Shown: positions 19,065-27,800 of the stretch, piece by piece
Layout: every line of letters begins with the position of its first letter
How positions within the stretch are numbered: the stretch's first letter is position 1
Notes under the pieces: generated by a model
Databases searched by the model: none
The model's input: only the letters and a program-made list of their open reading frames with translations
Told to the model about the DNA's origin: nothing
Translations under genes and position numbers: made by a program
From: Kangiella sp.
GTDB taxonomy: Bacteria; Pseudomonadota; Gammaproteobacteria; Enterobacterales; Kangiellaceae
Assembly: GCF_014762745.1 (NCBI RefSeq)
Contig: NZ_JABURJ010000102.1
Location: 1-62,392 of the forward strand
Direction: 5' to 3'
Length of the DNA stretch: 62,392 nucleotides

Positions 19065-19118
19065 GAGCACTATAGTGAGCTGAGCTAACCATGCACCATT
19101 TTTGGAAATTTTTGCCTT

Positions 19119-20357
19119 ATGTCCGAGCCGAAATCATCTAGCAGCAAAGCCAGCACATCAACTATCTGGCTGAAATACATTTTGCCACTGCTTATTCTGG
19201 TGGTTGCTATTGTGGTTATCTACCGTATGTTGAACAGCAAGCCCGTTGCGTTTAATCGACCTGCTGTAGAGCAGGTGGAAGTGGTCGATGTTGAAGCATT
19301 GGAACTGGTCGATCATCAGATATTTGTTGATTCTTACAGAACCATCGAGCCGACGACTTCCGGTAATCTGATTGCTCAGGCTTCGGGTATAGTGACCTGG
19401 GTTGCCCCTAATTTTGAAAGTGGTCGCCCGTTTAGCAAGGGTGATGCATTGCTGCGAATCGACAGCCGCGACTATGAGATCGAAGTGACCATTGCGCGTG
19501 CAGAAGTAGCCACGGCTCAGTTGGCCTTGAATGAAGAAGTTGCCCGCTCCGAACAGGCCTTGAAAGACTGGAAAAAAATCAATCCCAACCGTGAGGCAAC
19601 CGATCTGGTCTTGCGTAAACCACAATTAGCCTCAGCCCAGGCAAAATTGGCGGCTGCTCAGGCGCGCCTTAGTAAAGCACAACTCAATCTTAGCCGCACT
19701 GAAGTTAAAGCACCCTATGATGGATATCTGATTGAAAAACTGGCGGATCTGGGACAGCTCATCAGTTCCAATACTCCTGTGGCAAGTATCTTTGCCAGTG
19801 ACTCACTGGAAGTGCGCTTACCGGTGCCTAGTAACCGAGTTCGTTTTTTGCAGTTGGGCGATGAAGAAGATAAACCGCAGGTGCGTCTGGTGGCTGATTT
19901 TGCTGGTGAGCAGAAAGTATGGCTGGCAGAGCTTGATCGCACCGATAGCGTGATTGATAACGCGACACGTCAATGGTTCGTTACGGCAAAACTACCCGGC
20001 TCGATTCTGAAAGAAGAAGCCTACTTGAAAGCGGGACAATTCGTCAGCGCACAAATTGAAGGTCGCTTGCTGGAAAATGTGTTTGTCATTCCTTCCAAGT
20101 TGATCTCGCAAAATAATGAAGTCTTTATCTTTAGCGAAGGCCGCCTACATCGACAAAAAGTCGCCGTAATCTGGAAAGGGGATGATCGCAGTGTTATTGA
20201 TCCTGAGAGTTCAGGCGAACTGGTCAAAGAAGGCAGCTTGTTGGTCAGCAATGTTCTGAGTTTTGTGGCTGATGGTGCAAAAGCCAGAGTGCGTGGCGAA
20301 GCGGTCAAGAGTTCGTCCAAGGCGGGAGTTGAGAATGGACAGGAGGCGAAACTATGA
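19119..20357 (+). CDS. RND efflux periplasmic adaptor (membrane fusion protein)
   Basis: 412-residue HlyD/AcrA-type adaptor that links an inner-membrane RND pump to an outer-membrane channel. It has an N-terminal membrane anchor (about residues 18-38) and a lipoyl/barrel-sandwich half (GIVTWVAPNFESGRPFSKGD). An Ala/Gln-rich coiled-coil hairpin spans about 125-190, followed by the second half-motif YDGYLIEKLADLGQLISSNT and a beta-barrel. The stop overlaps the permease start by 4 nt (ATGA). No TolC-like gene is nearby, so it probably uses a shared channel. Confidence 0.9.
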   Translation: MSEPKSSSSKASTSTIWLKYILPLLILVVAIVVIYRMLNSKPVAFNRPAVEQVEVVDVEALELVDHQIFVDSYRTIEPTTSGNLIAQASGIVTWVAPNFESGRPFSKGDALLRIDSRDYEIEVTIARAEVATAQLALNEEVARSEQALKDWKKINPNREATDLVLRKPQLASAQAKLAAAQARLSKAQLNLSRTEVKAPYDGYLIEKLADLGQLISSNTPVASIFASDSLEVRLPVPSNRVRFLQLGDEEDKPQVRLVADFAGEQKVWLAELDRTDSVIDNATRQWFVTAKLPGSILKEEAYLKAGQFVSAQIEGRLLENVFVIPSKLISQNNEVFIFSEGRLHRQKVAVIWKGDDRSVIDPESSGELVKEGSLLVSNVLSFVADGAKARVRGEAVKSSSKAGVENGQEAKL

Positions 20358-23300
20358 TCGCATGGTTTGCGCGTAATCCAGTGGCGGCCAACCTGTTGAT
20401 GGTGGTCATTCTTGTCGCTGGCTTCTATACCATTACCAAACGCGTTCCGATTGAAACTTTCCCTACTACAGAACTTCAGTACATCAATGTGGTTGTGCCT
20501 TTTCGTGGTGCGACACCAGAAGAAGTAGAGCAGACTATTTCGACCCGAATTGAAGAGGCCATCTATGATCTCGATGGCATCAAACAATTAACTTCACGTT
20601 CTTCTGAAAATGTTTCGCGCGTAACGATTGAAGTCGAAGAAGACTTCGAAGTTAAAGAGTTGCTGGATGAAATCAAGAGTCGAGTGGGGGCGCTGAATAC
20701 GCTTCCTTTAGAAGCTGAAAGACCGATAATTCAGCAGGTTGAAAGACGCCGTGAAACCATCAGTGTGGTAGTTAGTGGCAACCTGCCTGAGAAAGAATTG
20801 CGCCAGTACTCTGAAATTATTCAGGAAGAGCTTTCTTCGATACCTGGGCTGACGCAAATTGAAACGTCTGGTGCACGCGCTTTTGAAATTGCCATTGAGG
20901 TTAATCAGAGTCTACTCAATGAATATGGCTTAACGCTACAGGATATTGCCAACTCGATTAACAGTCGCTCGCTGGATTTATCCGCCGGACAGGTAAAGTC
21001 GGAACGTGGCGAAATTCTGTTAAGACTTAAAGCTCAGTCCTACACTCAGGACGAGTTTGAGCAGGTACCGATTCTGACTCGTGATGATGGCACTATCCTG
21101 CTGCTGAAAGATCTGGCAGTGATTAAAGATGGCTTTGAAGAAGAAAGCCTCAATACACGCTTTGATGGAAAACCTTCGGTTGAACTGGAAATATTCCGAA
21201 CCGGTGATCAGAGTGCGATCGAAGTCGCTCAGCGAGTTAAGGATTATGTTGCAGCGAAGCAGGCGGATTTACCTGCAGGGGTTAACTTGTCCATCTGGCG
21301 CGATCGCTCCAAAAGTGTCAATGCTCGCCTGAATACTTTGGTCAGCAGCGCTGTGCAGGGCGGCTTGCTGGTTATTTTGTTGCTGGCATTATTCTTGCGA
21401 CCCAGCATTGCCATGTGGGTCAGTCTTGGTATTCCGATTGCATTTGCTGGCGGTATGGCGCTGATGCCGGAAATGGGTGTGACGGTAAACCTGATCAGTC
21501 TATTTGCCTTTATTCTGGTGCTCGGTATTGTGGTTGATGATGCTATTGTGACGGGCGAAAATATTTATAATCACCTCAATCGTGGTGACAGTCCGTTGGA
21601 TGCAGCGATTAACGGCACCAAGGAAGTCGCAGTGCCTGTGACCTTTGGTGTGATTACCACAATGGCTGCCTTTGTACCTTTGAGTTTTATCGGTGGCGGC
21701 TGGGGAACCTTCTATTCCTCGATTCCATTAATTGTGATTCCAGTTTTGATTTTCTCGCTGATTGAATCCAAGCTGATTTTGCCGGCTCATATCGGTCACA
21801 TGAAAAAGCTCAATGCAAAAAATGATAATAAGCTGGTTCAGTATCAGCAAAAGTTTGCCAAAGGTTTTGAAGACTTTGTATTAAGGTTCTACAAGCCAGC
21901 GCTTAAATTTGCTCTGGCTCATTGGCAGCTGACACTGGCTATCTTTCTGGCCTTTGCCCTGTTTGTCTGGGCTGCGGTCAGTAGCGGACTAACGCGCTTT
22001 ATCTTCTTCCCTCGGATTCAATCCGAAATTGCTCGCGCTACTCTGGTTATGCCAGAAGGAACACCATTTGAGCTGACCGACAGCTATATTGAGCGGATGA
22101 CGGAAGCCGCACTAGAGCTTAAGGACAAGTATCGCGAAGAAGACGGTAGCAGTATCGTTGAGCATATTTTCTCGGTCAGTGGCTACGGTGGTGGCGGTGG
22201 TGCTGTCAGCTCTAGCAATGGCCTGGTGATGTTCGAAATAACTGCACCAGAAGAACGCGAGAGCGACATTACCAGTGCCGAGCTGGTCAACGAATGGCGT
22301 AACTTGATCGGGCCTTTACCAGGCGTGGAAAGCTTAACCTATCGAGCCGAAATTGGCCGAAATCGTGATCCGGTTGATGTGCAGTTGCGTGGTTCCAATA
22401 TTCAGCGCTTAAGTGGCGCAGCATTGGAAGTCAAAGAAATGCTTGGTGATATTGATGGCGTATTTGATGTTGCTGACAGTTTCTCTAAAGGCAAGCAGGA
22501 AATTCAATTTCGCCTCAAGCCACAGGCAGAGACCCTTGGCCTGACCTTGAGCGATCTGGCGCGCCAGGTTCGCAGCTCCTACTTCGGGGTTGAGGTACAG
22601 CGTATTCAACGCGGGCGTGAAGATGTTCGTGTGATGTTGCGTTTGGCCAAAGAAGAGCGTAGTACCCTCGATGGCTTGAATAGCTTGCTGATTCAAACAC
22701 CTTCTGGTGCCAAGGTTCCGTTGGAACAATTGGCAGAGTTATCTTATGGCAATAGCCCTTCAAGTATTACTCGAATCAATCGCCAGCGAACTTTGAATAT
22801 TACTGCGGACGTGGAAAAAGAGACGGCTGACATTGAAGCGATTAAACGACGCATACACCAGGAAACGACGGAAATTCTTGAGCGTTATCCCGGAGTATCT
22901 TATTCGCTTGAAGGAGAAGCCCGTGAGCAGGAAGAGTCCACCAGCAGATTAACCACCAGCCTGTACTTTGTGCTGTTTGCGATCTATATTTTGCTGGCGA
23001 TTCCATTTAAATCTTATATACAACCGTTCATAGTCATGTCGGTGATTCCATTCGGCGCCTGTATGGCAATTGTCGGTCACTGGATCATGGGTATGTCATT
23101 AAGTGTCATGAGTCTGATGGGCATGCTGGCACTGACCGGTGTAGTGGTCAACGACAGTCTGGTGTTGGTGGATTACATTAATCAGCAACGGCGCAAGCAT
23201 GGCGAAAGTCTGCTTGATGCGGTGTTGCATGCTGGGGTAAGACGCTTACGTCCGGTAATGCTGACATCTCTGACTACTTTTGCTGGTTTGATGCCGTTGA

Positions 23301-23458
23301 TTTTCGAAAAATCGACGCAGGCTCAATTCCTTATCCCAATGGGGGTTTCGCTTGGTTTTGGTATTTTGTTCTCCACCATGATCACTCTGGTACTGGTACC
23401 ACTGCTTTACTATAAATCTGCGCAGGTAAAACACTTCTTTAAGCGCAAACTGGCTTAA
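20354..23458 (+). CDS. RND-family efflux permease
   Basis: 1034-residue inner-membrane proton antiporter of the AcrB/MexB superfamily. It has the usual two-fold layout: TM1 at about 10-30, a large periplasmic loop, TM2-6, TM7, a second loop and TM8-12. The proton-relay aspartate pair is in TM4 (LGIVVDDAIVTGENIYNHL). The second half repeats the motif as LTGVVVNDSLVLVDYINQQ. GATPEEVEQTISTRIEEA is the conserved porter-domain segment. The substrate is unknown; the subgroup looks more like the broadly distributed marine RND pumps than AcrB itself. Confidence 0.9.
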   Translation: MIAWFARNPVAANLLMVVILVAGFYTITKRVPIETFPTTELQYINVVVPFRGATPEEVEQTISTRIEEAIYDLDGIKQLTSRSSENVSRVTIEVEEDFEVKELLDEIKSRVGALNTLPLEAERPIIQQVERRRETISVVVSGNLPEKELRQYSEIIQEELSSIPGLTQIETSGARAFEIAIEVNQSLLNEYGLTLQDIANSINSRSLDLSAGQVKSERGEILLRLKAQSYTQDEFEQVPILTRDDGTILLLKDLAVIKDGFEEESLNTRFDGKPSVELEIFRTGDQSAIEVAQRVKDYVAAKQADLPAGVNLSIWRDRSKSVNARLNTLVSSAVQGGLLVILLLALFLRPSIAMWVSLGIPIAFAGGMALMPEMGVTVNLISLFAFILVLGIVVDDAIVTGENIYNHLNRGDSPLDAAINGTKEVAVPVTFGVITTMAAFVPLSFIGGGWGTFYSSIPLIVIPVLIFSLIESKLILPAHIGHMKKLNAKNDNKLVQYQQKFAKGFEDFVLRFYKPALKFALAHWQLTLAIFLAFALFVWAAVSSGLTRFIFFPRIQSEIARATLVMPEGTPFELTDSYIERMTEAALELKDKYREEDGSSIVEHIFSVSGYGGGGGAVSSSNGLVMFEITAPEERESDITSAELVNEWRNLIGPLPGVESLTYRAEIGRNRDPVDVQLRGSNIQRLSGAALEVKEMLGDIDGVFDVADSFSKGKQEIQFRLKPQAETLGLTLSDLARQVRSSYFGVEVQRIQRGREDVRVMLRLAKEERSTLDGLNSLLIQTPSGAKVPLEQLAELSYGNSPSSITRINRQRTLNITADVEKETADIEAIKRRIHQETTEILERYPGVSYSLEGEAREQEESTSRLTTSLYFVLFAIYILLAIPFKSYIQPFIVMSVIPFGACMAIVGHWIMGMSLSVMSLMGMLALTGVVVNDSLVLVDYINQQRRKHGESLLDAVLHAGVRRLRPVMLTSLTTFAGLMPLIFEKSTQAQFLIPMGVSLGFGILFSTMITLVLVPLLYYKSAQVKHFFKRKLA

Positions 23459-23477
23459 TTTCACATTGTTTAAAGTC

Positions 23478-23507
23478 TGGCTCTAAACCATACATGTTTT
23501 AGAGCCA
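23478..23507 (+). terminator. hairpin after RND operon
   Basis: A 10-bp stem TGGCTCTAAA/TTTAGAGCCA with a 10-nt loop lies 20 nt after the permease stop. No T-run follows, so termination is plausible but unproven. Confidence 0.5.
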
Positions 23508-23721
23508 GCACTAACCTATTTATTTATAAGCAAAAAATAGCTTCTTTCTATTCTTAAATTGCTCAAATCTATCAAAATAAATAAATTAATAGCTTTCACG
23601 GATATTTCACAAAAAAGGTGACATAGTTCACATCTATTGATTGGTCGGAGCAGAGCTTGAATCTACTCAAGTTCAATCCAACAGCCGATTTGTTGAATTA
23701 TTAAAGCTGTGTGAGGCAATT

Positions 23722-24108
23722 ATGTCATCCGTAAAAGATTATATGTGGAACACCATCTGCATGCCTGATTTGCATCCTGAATTGAAGGGCATGCTGTTCA
23801 AGCTGGAGCAGTGGCCAGATTTCGGAAGGCTAACCTATAACCAGAATTTCATCGATCTGTGTGCCTTACTGTCTACCCGATACGTAAGCCTGGGGCAGCT
23901 CAAGGCTTTCGCCGGATCGAATGATGACACTATTCATCATTTGCTCAACACACTTAAGGCTTCCAATCTGCTTAGCATCAGGCCGGGCGAAAATACCAAT
24001 ACGCACGGTAGCAAAGAATTAACCTGGGCAAGTTACAAGCAAAAGCTGATGAGCTTTATTCGCTCTGCGTATCGCAAGACCGAACAGCTCAATGCTAACG
24101 CAGCCTGA
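23722..24108 (+). CDS. winged-helix-like protein, first gene of GTPase/Roadblock cassette
   Basis: 128 residues from ATG 23722, chosen because GTGAGG precedes it. An upstream in-frame TTG at 23641 has no ribosome site. The central part (IDLCALLSTRYVSLGQLKAF, then DDTIHHLLNTLKASNLLSI) has the helix spacing of a winged helix-turn-helix. The C-terminus is basic (YKQKLMSFIRSAYRKTEQ). I do not recognise a named family. Its position directly before a small GTPase and two Roadblock proteins parallels the DUF742 winged-helix partner in Streptomyces conservons, so a role in the same switch is inferred. It could bind DNA or only act as an adaptor. Confidence 0.65.
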   Translation: MSSVKDYMWNTICMPDLHPELKGMLFKLEQWPDFGRLTYNQNFIDLCALLSTRYVSLGQLKAFAGSNDDTIHHLLNTLKASNLLSIRPGENTNTHGSKELTWASYKQKLMSFIRSAYRKTEQLNANAA

Positions 24109-24118
24109 GGAAATAGCT

Positions 24119-24661
24119 GTGTATCGCAAGTTAGTGGTTATTGGTGATGTGGGCGCTGGGAAAAGCACCATGATCCGGACATTGAGCGAGATCGAAACGG
24201 TGGATACCGACGTTGCCTCAAGTAAAAACATAGGCAAGCCGTTGACCACTGTAGGTATTGATTATGGTCGCATTTCACTTGGCGAAGATGATGCCATTGG
24301 CCTTTACGGTGTGCCGGGACAGAAACGTTACTCCTTTATCTGGGACATGGTTAAAGAAGATATCTGGGGATGTGTCTTATTGCTGAAAAGTGGTCAGATG
24401 CCAAGCCCTGAGAAAATCCTGGAACTGGTTAATATCTTTATTGATGACCCTAACAAGACTCCATTGGTGATTGGGCTCACCCATACCGACATACAGGATG
24501 CAAATATAGGCGGCTTGCACGCTGCGCTAAAAGCTAAGGGTATAAATGCCCCCATTTACTCCGTGGATGCACGTAAAAAACAGAGTTCAACTTTGCTGCT
24601 ACACACAGTACTAAGCATGCAAAACGCCTTTGAGTATTCACAAAAACAAACATTGTCATGA
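24119..24661 (+). CDS. MglA-like small Ras-family GTPase
   Basis: 180-residue predicted regulatory GTPase. The likely start is GTG 24119 (VYRKLVVIGDVGAGKST), preceded by GAGGAAA that overlaps the previous stop. An ATG 27 nt upstream would add MLTQPEEIA. The P-loop is G9-DVGAGKS-T17, switch I contains TTVGIDYG, the G3 region is YGVPGQKRY, and G4 is degenerate (LTHTD in place of NKxD). It belongs to the bacterial COG2229/MglA-type family that works with Roadblock/LC7 proteins as GAPs or scaffolds. It is second in a four-gene cassette, tightly spaced on both sides. Confidence 0.85.
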   Translation: MYRKLVVIGDVGAGKSTMIRTLSEIETVDTDVASSKNIGKPLTTVGIDYGRISLGEDDAIGLYGVPGQKRYSFIWDMVKEDIWGCVLLLKSGQMPSPEKILELVNIFIDDPNKTPLVIGLTHTDIQDANIGGLHAALKAKGINAPIYSVDARKKQSSTLLLHTVLSMQNAFEYSQKQTLS

Positions 24662-24675
24662 TAAGAGAAACGAGC

Positions 24676-25050
24676 ATGAAAAAAGAGGTTGTTAATCAGC
24701 TTTTTGAAGGCTTACTGGATAAGTACTTCGACCTGAAAATGGTGTCGCTGTGTACCAGTGATGGCTTTGGCGTATTACATAAAGCAAGACTGGATGATGA
24801 GGTCGAACTGGATCGCGTGTCAGCGATAACAAGCTCATTGGTCTCGTTGGGTAACGCCAGCTCCAAACAAATTATAGGCGGTAATTTACATTCCACCATA
24901 GTCGAAACCGATAGCGGAAATTTACTAATCAAAAAATTAAAGCTGGCTGAAAAAGAATTGGTTCTCTCAATAGTGACCAGCAAAAAGATGTTACTGGGAG
25001 AAGCGAATTATCTGATCAGCCAATGTGCGAAAAAACTGACGCAGTTATAA
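24676..25050 (+). CDS. Roadblock/LC7-domain protein (MglB-like), first copy
   Basis: 124 residues. The start at ATG 24676 has AAGAG at good spacing. An ATG overlapping the GTPase stop (24658) is an alternative but has no ribosome site. The fold signature is MVSLCTSDGFGVL, then an alpha-2 segment AITSSLVSLGNASSKQI, beta strands STIVETDSGNLLIKKL and LVLSIVTSKKMLL, and a final amphipathic helix. In Myxococcus the Roadblock protein MglB acts on the GTPase MglA; by analogy this one should partner the upstream GTPase. Confidence 0.82.
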   Translation: MKKEVVNQLFEGLLDKYFDLKMVSLCTSDGFGVLHKARLDDEVELDRVSAITSSLVSLGNASSKQIIGGNLHSTIVETDSGNLLIKKLKLAEKELVLSIVTSKKMLLGEANYLISQCAKKLTQL

Positions 25051-25101
25051 ATCAACTGCACAAATATTCATTTTTAACTTCAAATCTATGAGGAAATACA
25101 C

Positions 25102-25461
25102 ATGTCAAATATTCAAGAATCTTTAAACGCATTGATGGGAATTGATGGTGCTGTGGGTACCGCATTGGTGGACTATGAGTCAGGCATGGTACTGGGAACT
25201 GAAGGCGGTGGTGTTGATCTGGAGCTAGCAGGCGCAGGTAATACCGAAGTGGTGAAAGCCAAAATGGCGACCATGGAATCATTGGGAATTGACGGCGGAA
25301 TCGAAGATATTCTGATCACGCTCGACAAGCAGCTGCATATTATCCGCCCAACCGCTAATCCAGCAGGCCTGTTCATTTATCTGGTGCTGGATAAGGCAAA
25401 GGCAAACCTTGCGCTTGCCCGTCGTAAAGTACAAAGCATTGAAGCTAGCCTGGAAATTTAG
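25102..25461 (+). CDS. Roadblock/LC7-domain protein, second copy
   Basis: 119 residues with a clear AGGAAA ribosome site. It has the compact Roadblock fold: IDGAVGTALVDYESGMVLGT, a helix, ILITLDKQLHIIRP, FIYLVLDKAKANLALARRK. It differs strongly from the copy 51 nt upstream, so the two may form a heterodimer or bind different partners. It ends the cassette at a strong terminator. Confidence 0.82.
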   Translation: MSNIQESLNALMGIDGAVGTALVDYESGMVLGTEGGGVDLELAGAGNTEVVKAKMATMESLGIDGGIEDILITLDKQLHIIRPTANPAGLFIYLVLDKAKANLALARRKVQSIEASLEI

Positions 25462-25477
25462 ACTAAGCTAAGTTAAT

Positions 25478-25513
25478 AAAGCCGATGGTTGAAACAGCCA
25501 TCGGCTTTTTTTA
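25478..25513 (+). terminator. rho-independent terminator
   Basis: An 11-bp stem AAAGCCGATGG/CCATCGGCTTT is followed by seven T residues. It lies 16 nt after the second Roadblock gene and closes the GTPase cassette. Confidence 0.9.
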
Positions 25514-25585
25514 TGGCTGACTCTAGCGAGGAACTTAATGTAGGCGTAGTATGATTGATTCCCGTCCAAATGGTTTGGGTAAGCT

Positions 25586-26275
25586 ATGGAACGCACTCAG
25601 GAACAATCGACAAATCTAATTTTTTCTTCCCTTCCTGCTACTTTACAGCGACGGCTGATGACCAGCATAAAGCGGTCACAGTTACCGGCTGGGAAAGTAC
25701 TTTTCGATACTCAGGAAGCGATAAACTATCTCTATTTTCCGATGGACTGTGTGATTAACCTGGTTTATGAACTGGATGATGGCGATGAAATTCAGACTGC
25801 CTGTCTCGGTGCGAATGAAATGTGTGGTGGTAGTATTTTTTCAGGGAGCAAGAGAGCTCTGCTGAGAGCAGAAGTGCTTTATTCGGGAGAAGCCATGTTG
25901 ATGCCAGCAAAAGAGGCCCTGTATTGGTTTCACAACGAACGAGAGTTTCGGGAGCCTATATTGAAGTCCTGCGGCAGGATTGAACATCAGGTGATGGCTC
26001 GAGTTGCCTGCAACCGCTTCCACACGATTCAGCAGCAGTTGTGCTTTTGGCTTTTAGAAGTGTCAGATCAGATTCAAAACAAAGTCATTGATGTTACTCA
26101 TGAGCATATAGCCGGATTGTTAGGCGTGCGCAGGGAAGGGGTTTCGGAAGCGGCTCATAAGCTCCAGCTACAGGGAGTTATCGACTATAAACGCGGCCAC
26201 ATCAAAATCTTAAATCGGCAGCGACTTGAGTTACTCAGCTGCGAGTGTTACCACAACCTCTATTCAACAAACTAA
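25586..26275 (+). CDS. Crp/Fnr-family transcriptional regulator
   Basis: 229 residues. The N-terminal cyclic-nucleotide-binding-like beta roll spans about 25-130 (LPAGKVLFDTQEAINYLYFP). It lacks the Arg/Glu phosphate cassette of CRP and the Cys cluster of FNR, so the ligand is unknown. A dimer helix follows, then the HTH_Crp winged helix (about 170-215): THEHIAGLLGVRREGVSEAA, then GVIDYKRGHIKI. It is transcribed alone after a terminator. It could regulate the neighbouring cassette, but nothing in the sequence shows it. Confidence 0.85.
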   Translation: MERTQEQSTNLIFSSLPATLQRRLMTSIKRSQLPAGKVLFDTQEAINYLYFPMDCVINLVYELDDGDEIQTACLGANEMCGGSIFSGSKRALLRAEVLYSGEAMLMPAKEALYWFHNEREFREPILKSCGRIEHQVMARVACNRFHTIQQQLCFWLLEVSDQIQNKVIDVTHEHIAGLLGVRREGVSEAAHKLQLQGVIDYKRGHIKILNRQRLELLSCECYHNLYSTN

Positions 26276-26328
26276 CACTCCATCCTAACTCTCCGTCCTG
26301 GTTCTCAATCTTGGTTCTCCATAAATGA

Positions 26329-26361
26329 AAACGCCCCGAATTTGGGATTCGAGGCGTTGAA
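26329..26361 (-). terminator. terminator for the 35-residue gene (minus strand)
   Basis: AACGCC..CGAAT and ATTCG..GGCGTT form a 12-bp stem with a TTGGG loop. The single mismatch becomes a G-U pair only in the minus-strand RNA, where the stem is followed by TTTTC. It serves the small gene on the minus strand and may also act for the Crp/Fnr gene. Confidence 0.7.
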
Positions 26362-26387
26362 TGTTTGAACTATGCTATTGAAAGGGA

Positions 26388-26495
26388 TTATTTCTTGCCG
26401 CTGCGGCTAGGAGCACCTTTAGCTGCATTTTGTTTTGGTGCAGCTTGTTTAGGGGCGCTTTTGCTAGCTGGAGCTTGCTTCGCTTTATTACTCAT
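26388..26495 (-). CDS. 35-residue Lys/Ala/Pro-rich small basic protein
   Basis: Minus-strand ATG at 26493-26495 to TAA at 26388-26390. The product begins MSNKAKQAPASKSAPK and ends APSRSGKK. It has about ten Lys/Arg residues, no acidic residue, and repeated A-P-K/K-Q-A units. A near-ideal AAGGAG lies 6-7 nt before the ATG, and a terminator hairpin follows, so it has its own transcription and translation signals. Composition resembles histone-H1-like tails, suggesting nucleic-acid binding. No known family is recognised. Confidence 0.72.
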   Translation of the reverse strand: MSNKAKQAPASKSAPKQAAPKQNAAKGAPSRSGKK

Positions 26496-26648
26496 AGGAT
26501 TCTCCTTAAAGTTCATGAGTTACCAGCCCAACACCATGTTGAAACTGATGGATATACTGTCTTCCTAATTGCATCAATTATCTGTGCGCTAGCGTACACA
26601 GCTGATCAATTTTTAGTATTAAGTGGGGAGGGAGCAGGTAAAGGGGAG

Positions 26649-26676
26649 GGGCTGAGCACGAACTTGTGCTCAGCCC
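26649..26676 (-). terminator. hairpin downstream of the secreted protein gene
   Basis: A perfect 11-bp stem GGGCTGAGCAC/GTGCTCAGCCC with a 6-nt loop lies 26 nt past the stop of the minus-strand gene at 26703. Only a C/T-rich tract (CTCCCCTTT) follows on that strand, so the terminator is imperfect. Confidence 0.55.
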
Positions 26677-26702
26677 GCTTTCACAATCAAAGGTGGTTCA
26701 GA

Positions 26703-27515
26703 TTAAGGCCAGGGGTAGTAGCCGTAGGCTTGTTCAATAAGTGGAGCTAGAGGTTCGACTGGTGTTGTTTGACTGTAACCCCCGAAGGCGTCTTCGTACT
26801 TAACTCCAATCAAGTAATCAACAAACCCATCGGGCATTTGATGAGATTCAATTTCTAGACCAATCGCATTGAACATATGGGCATCGGACATTGGGAATGG
26901 CGCTGGCAAATAGATAGTTCTTTGGCCATAGCCATGCCAGTTAGTGACTAACTTGAAGCCTTCACCTTCCATTCCTGACTTAGCGCGCTTGAACAGCTGA
27001 ATAGTCATATTCTCGCCATCTAAAACAATGGTTTCCTGATCGACTAACACATCAGGTGTAACGTCCTCCAGAATTCCGTGCGCATCATAAATCGGTTGTC
27101 CATGACTCATGTTGACATCATCCAGTACACCCTCAAACTCAACAACGTTCAAGGAGACATAAATGTCCTTACCAGGTGCCAGCTGGTCTGGTGTCATGAC
27201 CTCTACATACACCTTACGATAAATCCAGACATCCTCAACAATAGCTCTGTAGGAGCCATTAGTATTCTTGAAGTTGTTTGCTTTAAAGTTGGTAGCGTTT
27301 ACGAAAACAATCTCAAGCTCATCAATCGCCAACATTGGGTCATAAAGCGAATTAGAAGCTTTGAGCTTAATTTTCTTGGCATAGTTTAAATCAAGGCCAG
27401 GATATGGTTGGCTGCTCCCTCCGGCAGGATGGGGAACTTCAAACTCGTAGTTTTCAGCTTGGGTGGTGGTAGAAAAAAGGGTTATTACAGTAAGAAAAGC
27501 AATAATAGCTTTCAT
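26703..27515 (-). CDS. secreted protein of unknown function
   Basis: 270 residues from the ATG at 27513-27515, which has GGAGAAAA before it; an ATG five codons upstream lacks a site. The signal peptide MKAIIAFLTVITLFSTTTQA has a predicted cleavage after TQA. The mature part is rich in aromatic and acidic residues and beta-prone strands (IELEIVFVNATNF-like, TIYLPAPFPMSDAHMFNAIG), with no cysteine pairs or catalytic motif that I recognise. It is probably periplasmic or exported. It diverges from the EAL gene across a 285-bp gap where I see nothing specific. Confidence 0.7.
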   Translation of the reverse strand: MKAIIAFLTVITLFSTTTQAENYEFEVPHPAGGSSQPYPGLDLNYAKKIKLKASNSLYDPMLAIDELEIVFVNATNFKANNFKNTNGSYRAIVEDVWIYRKVYVEVMTPDQLAPGKDIYVSLNVVEFEGVLDDVNMSHGQPIYDAHGILEDVTPDVLVDQETIVLDGENMTIQLFKRAKSGMEGEGFKLVTNWHGYGQRTIYLPAPFPMSDAHMFNAIGLEIESHQMPDGFVDYLIGVKYEDAFGGYSQTTPVEPLAPLIEQAYGYYPWP

Positions 27516-27800
27516 GGTTTTCTCCTTCAATTATTTGAATAATTAGTCCTGATTGTGAAAGCAAAGGAATGCTAGCATGGATATTATGAGAAGGGGAGTG
27601 CATTAAATACACTTTATGCCCTTCACGTAAAATTGATTAGCTATTCTGTAAATACGAGGTGTAATAATTAGACACTTGTACGGTAGTGGTTAGGAGAATT
27701 TGGTTTTTGTGTTTAACTGAAAGGTCAAATTGCTAAAACTTGTTCGGTGTGGTAAAAAAACTGAACAGGGATATGAATAGATTGCGCACTGGGGATCACT

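Noticed and set aside
26365-26750. Plus-strand frames of 67 and 106 residues near 26.4-26.75 kb
   Set aside because: They are antisense to the 35-residue gene and its terminator, start without a ribosome site, and run into the end of the minus-strand secreted-protein gene.
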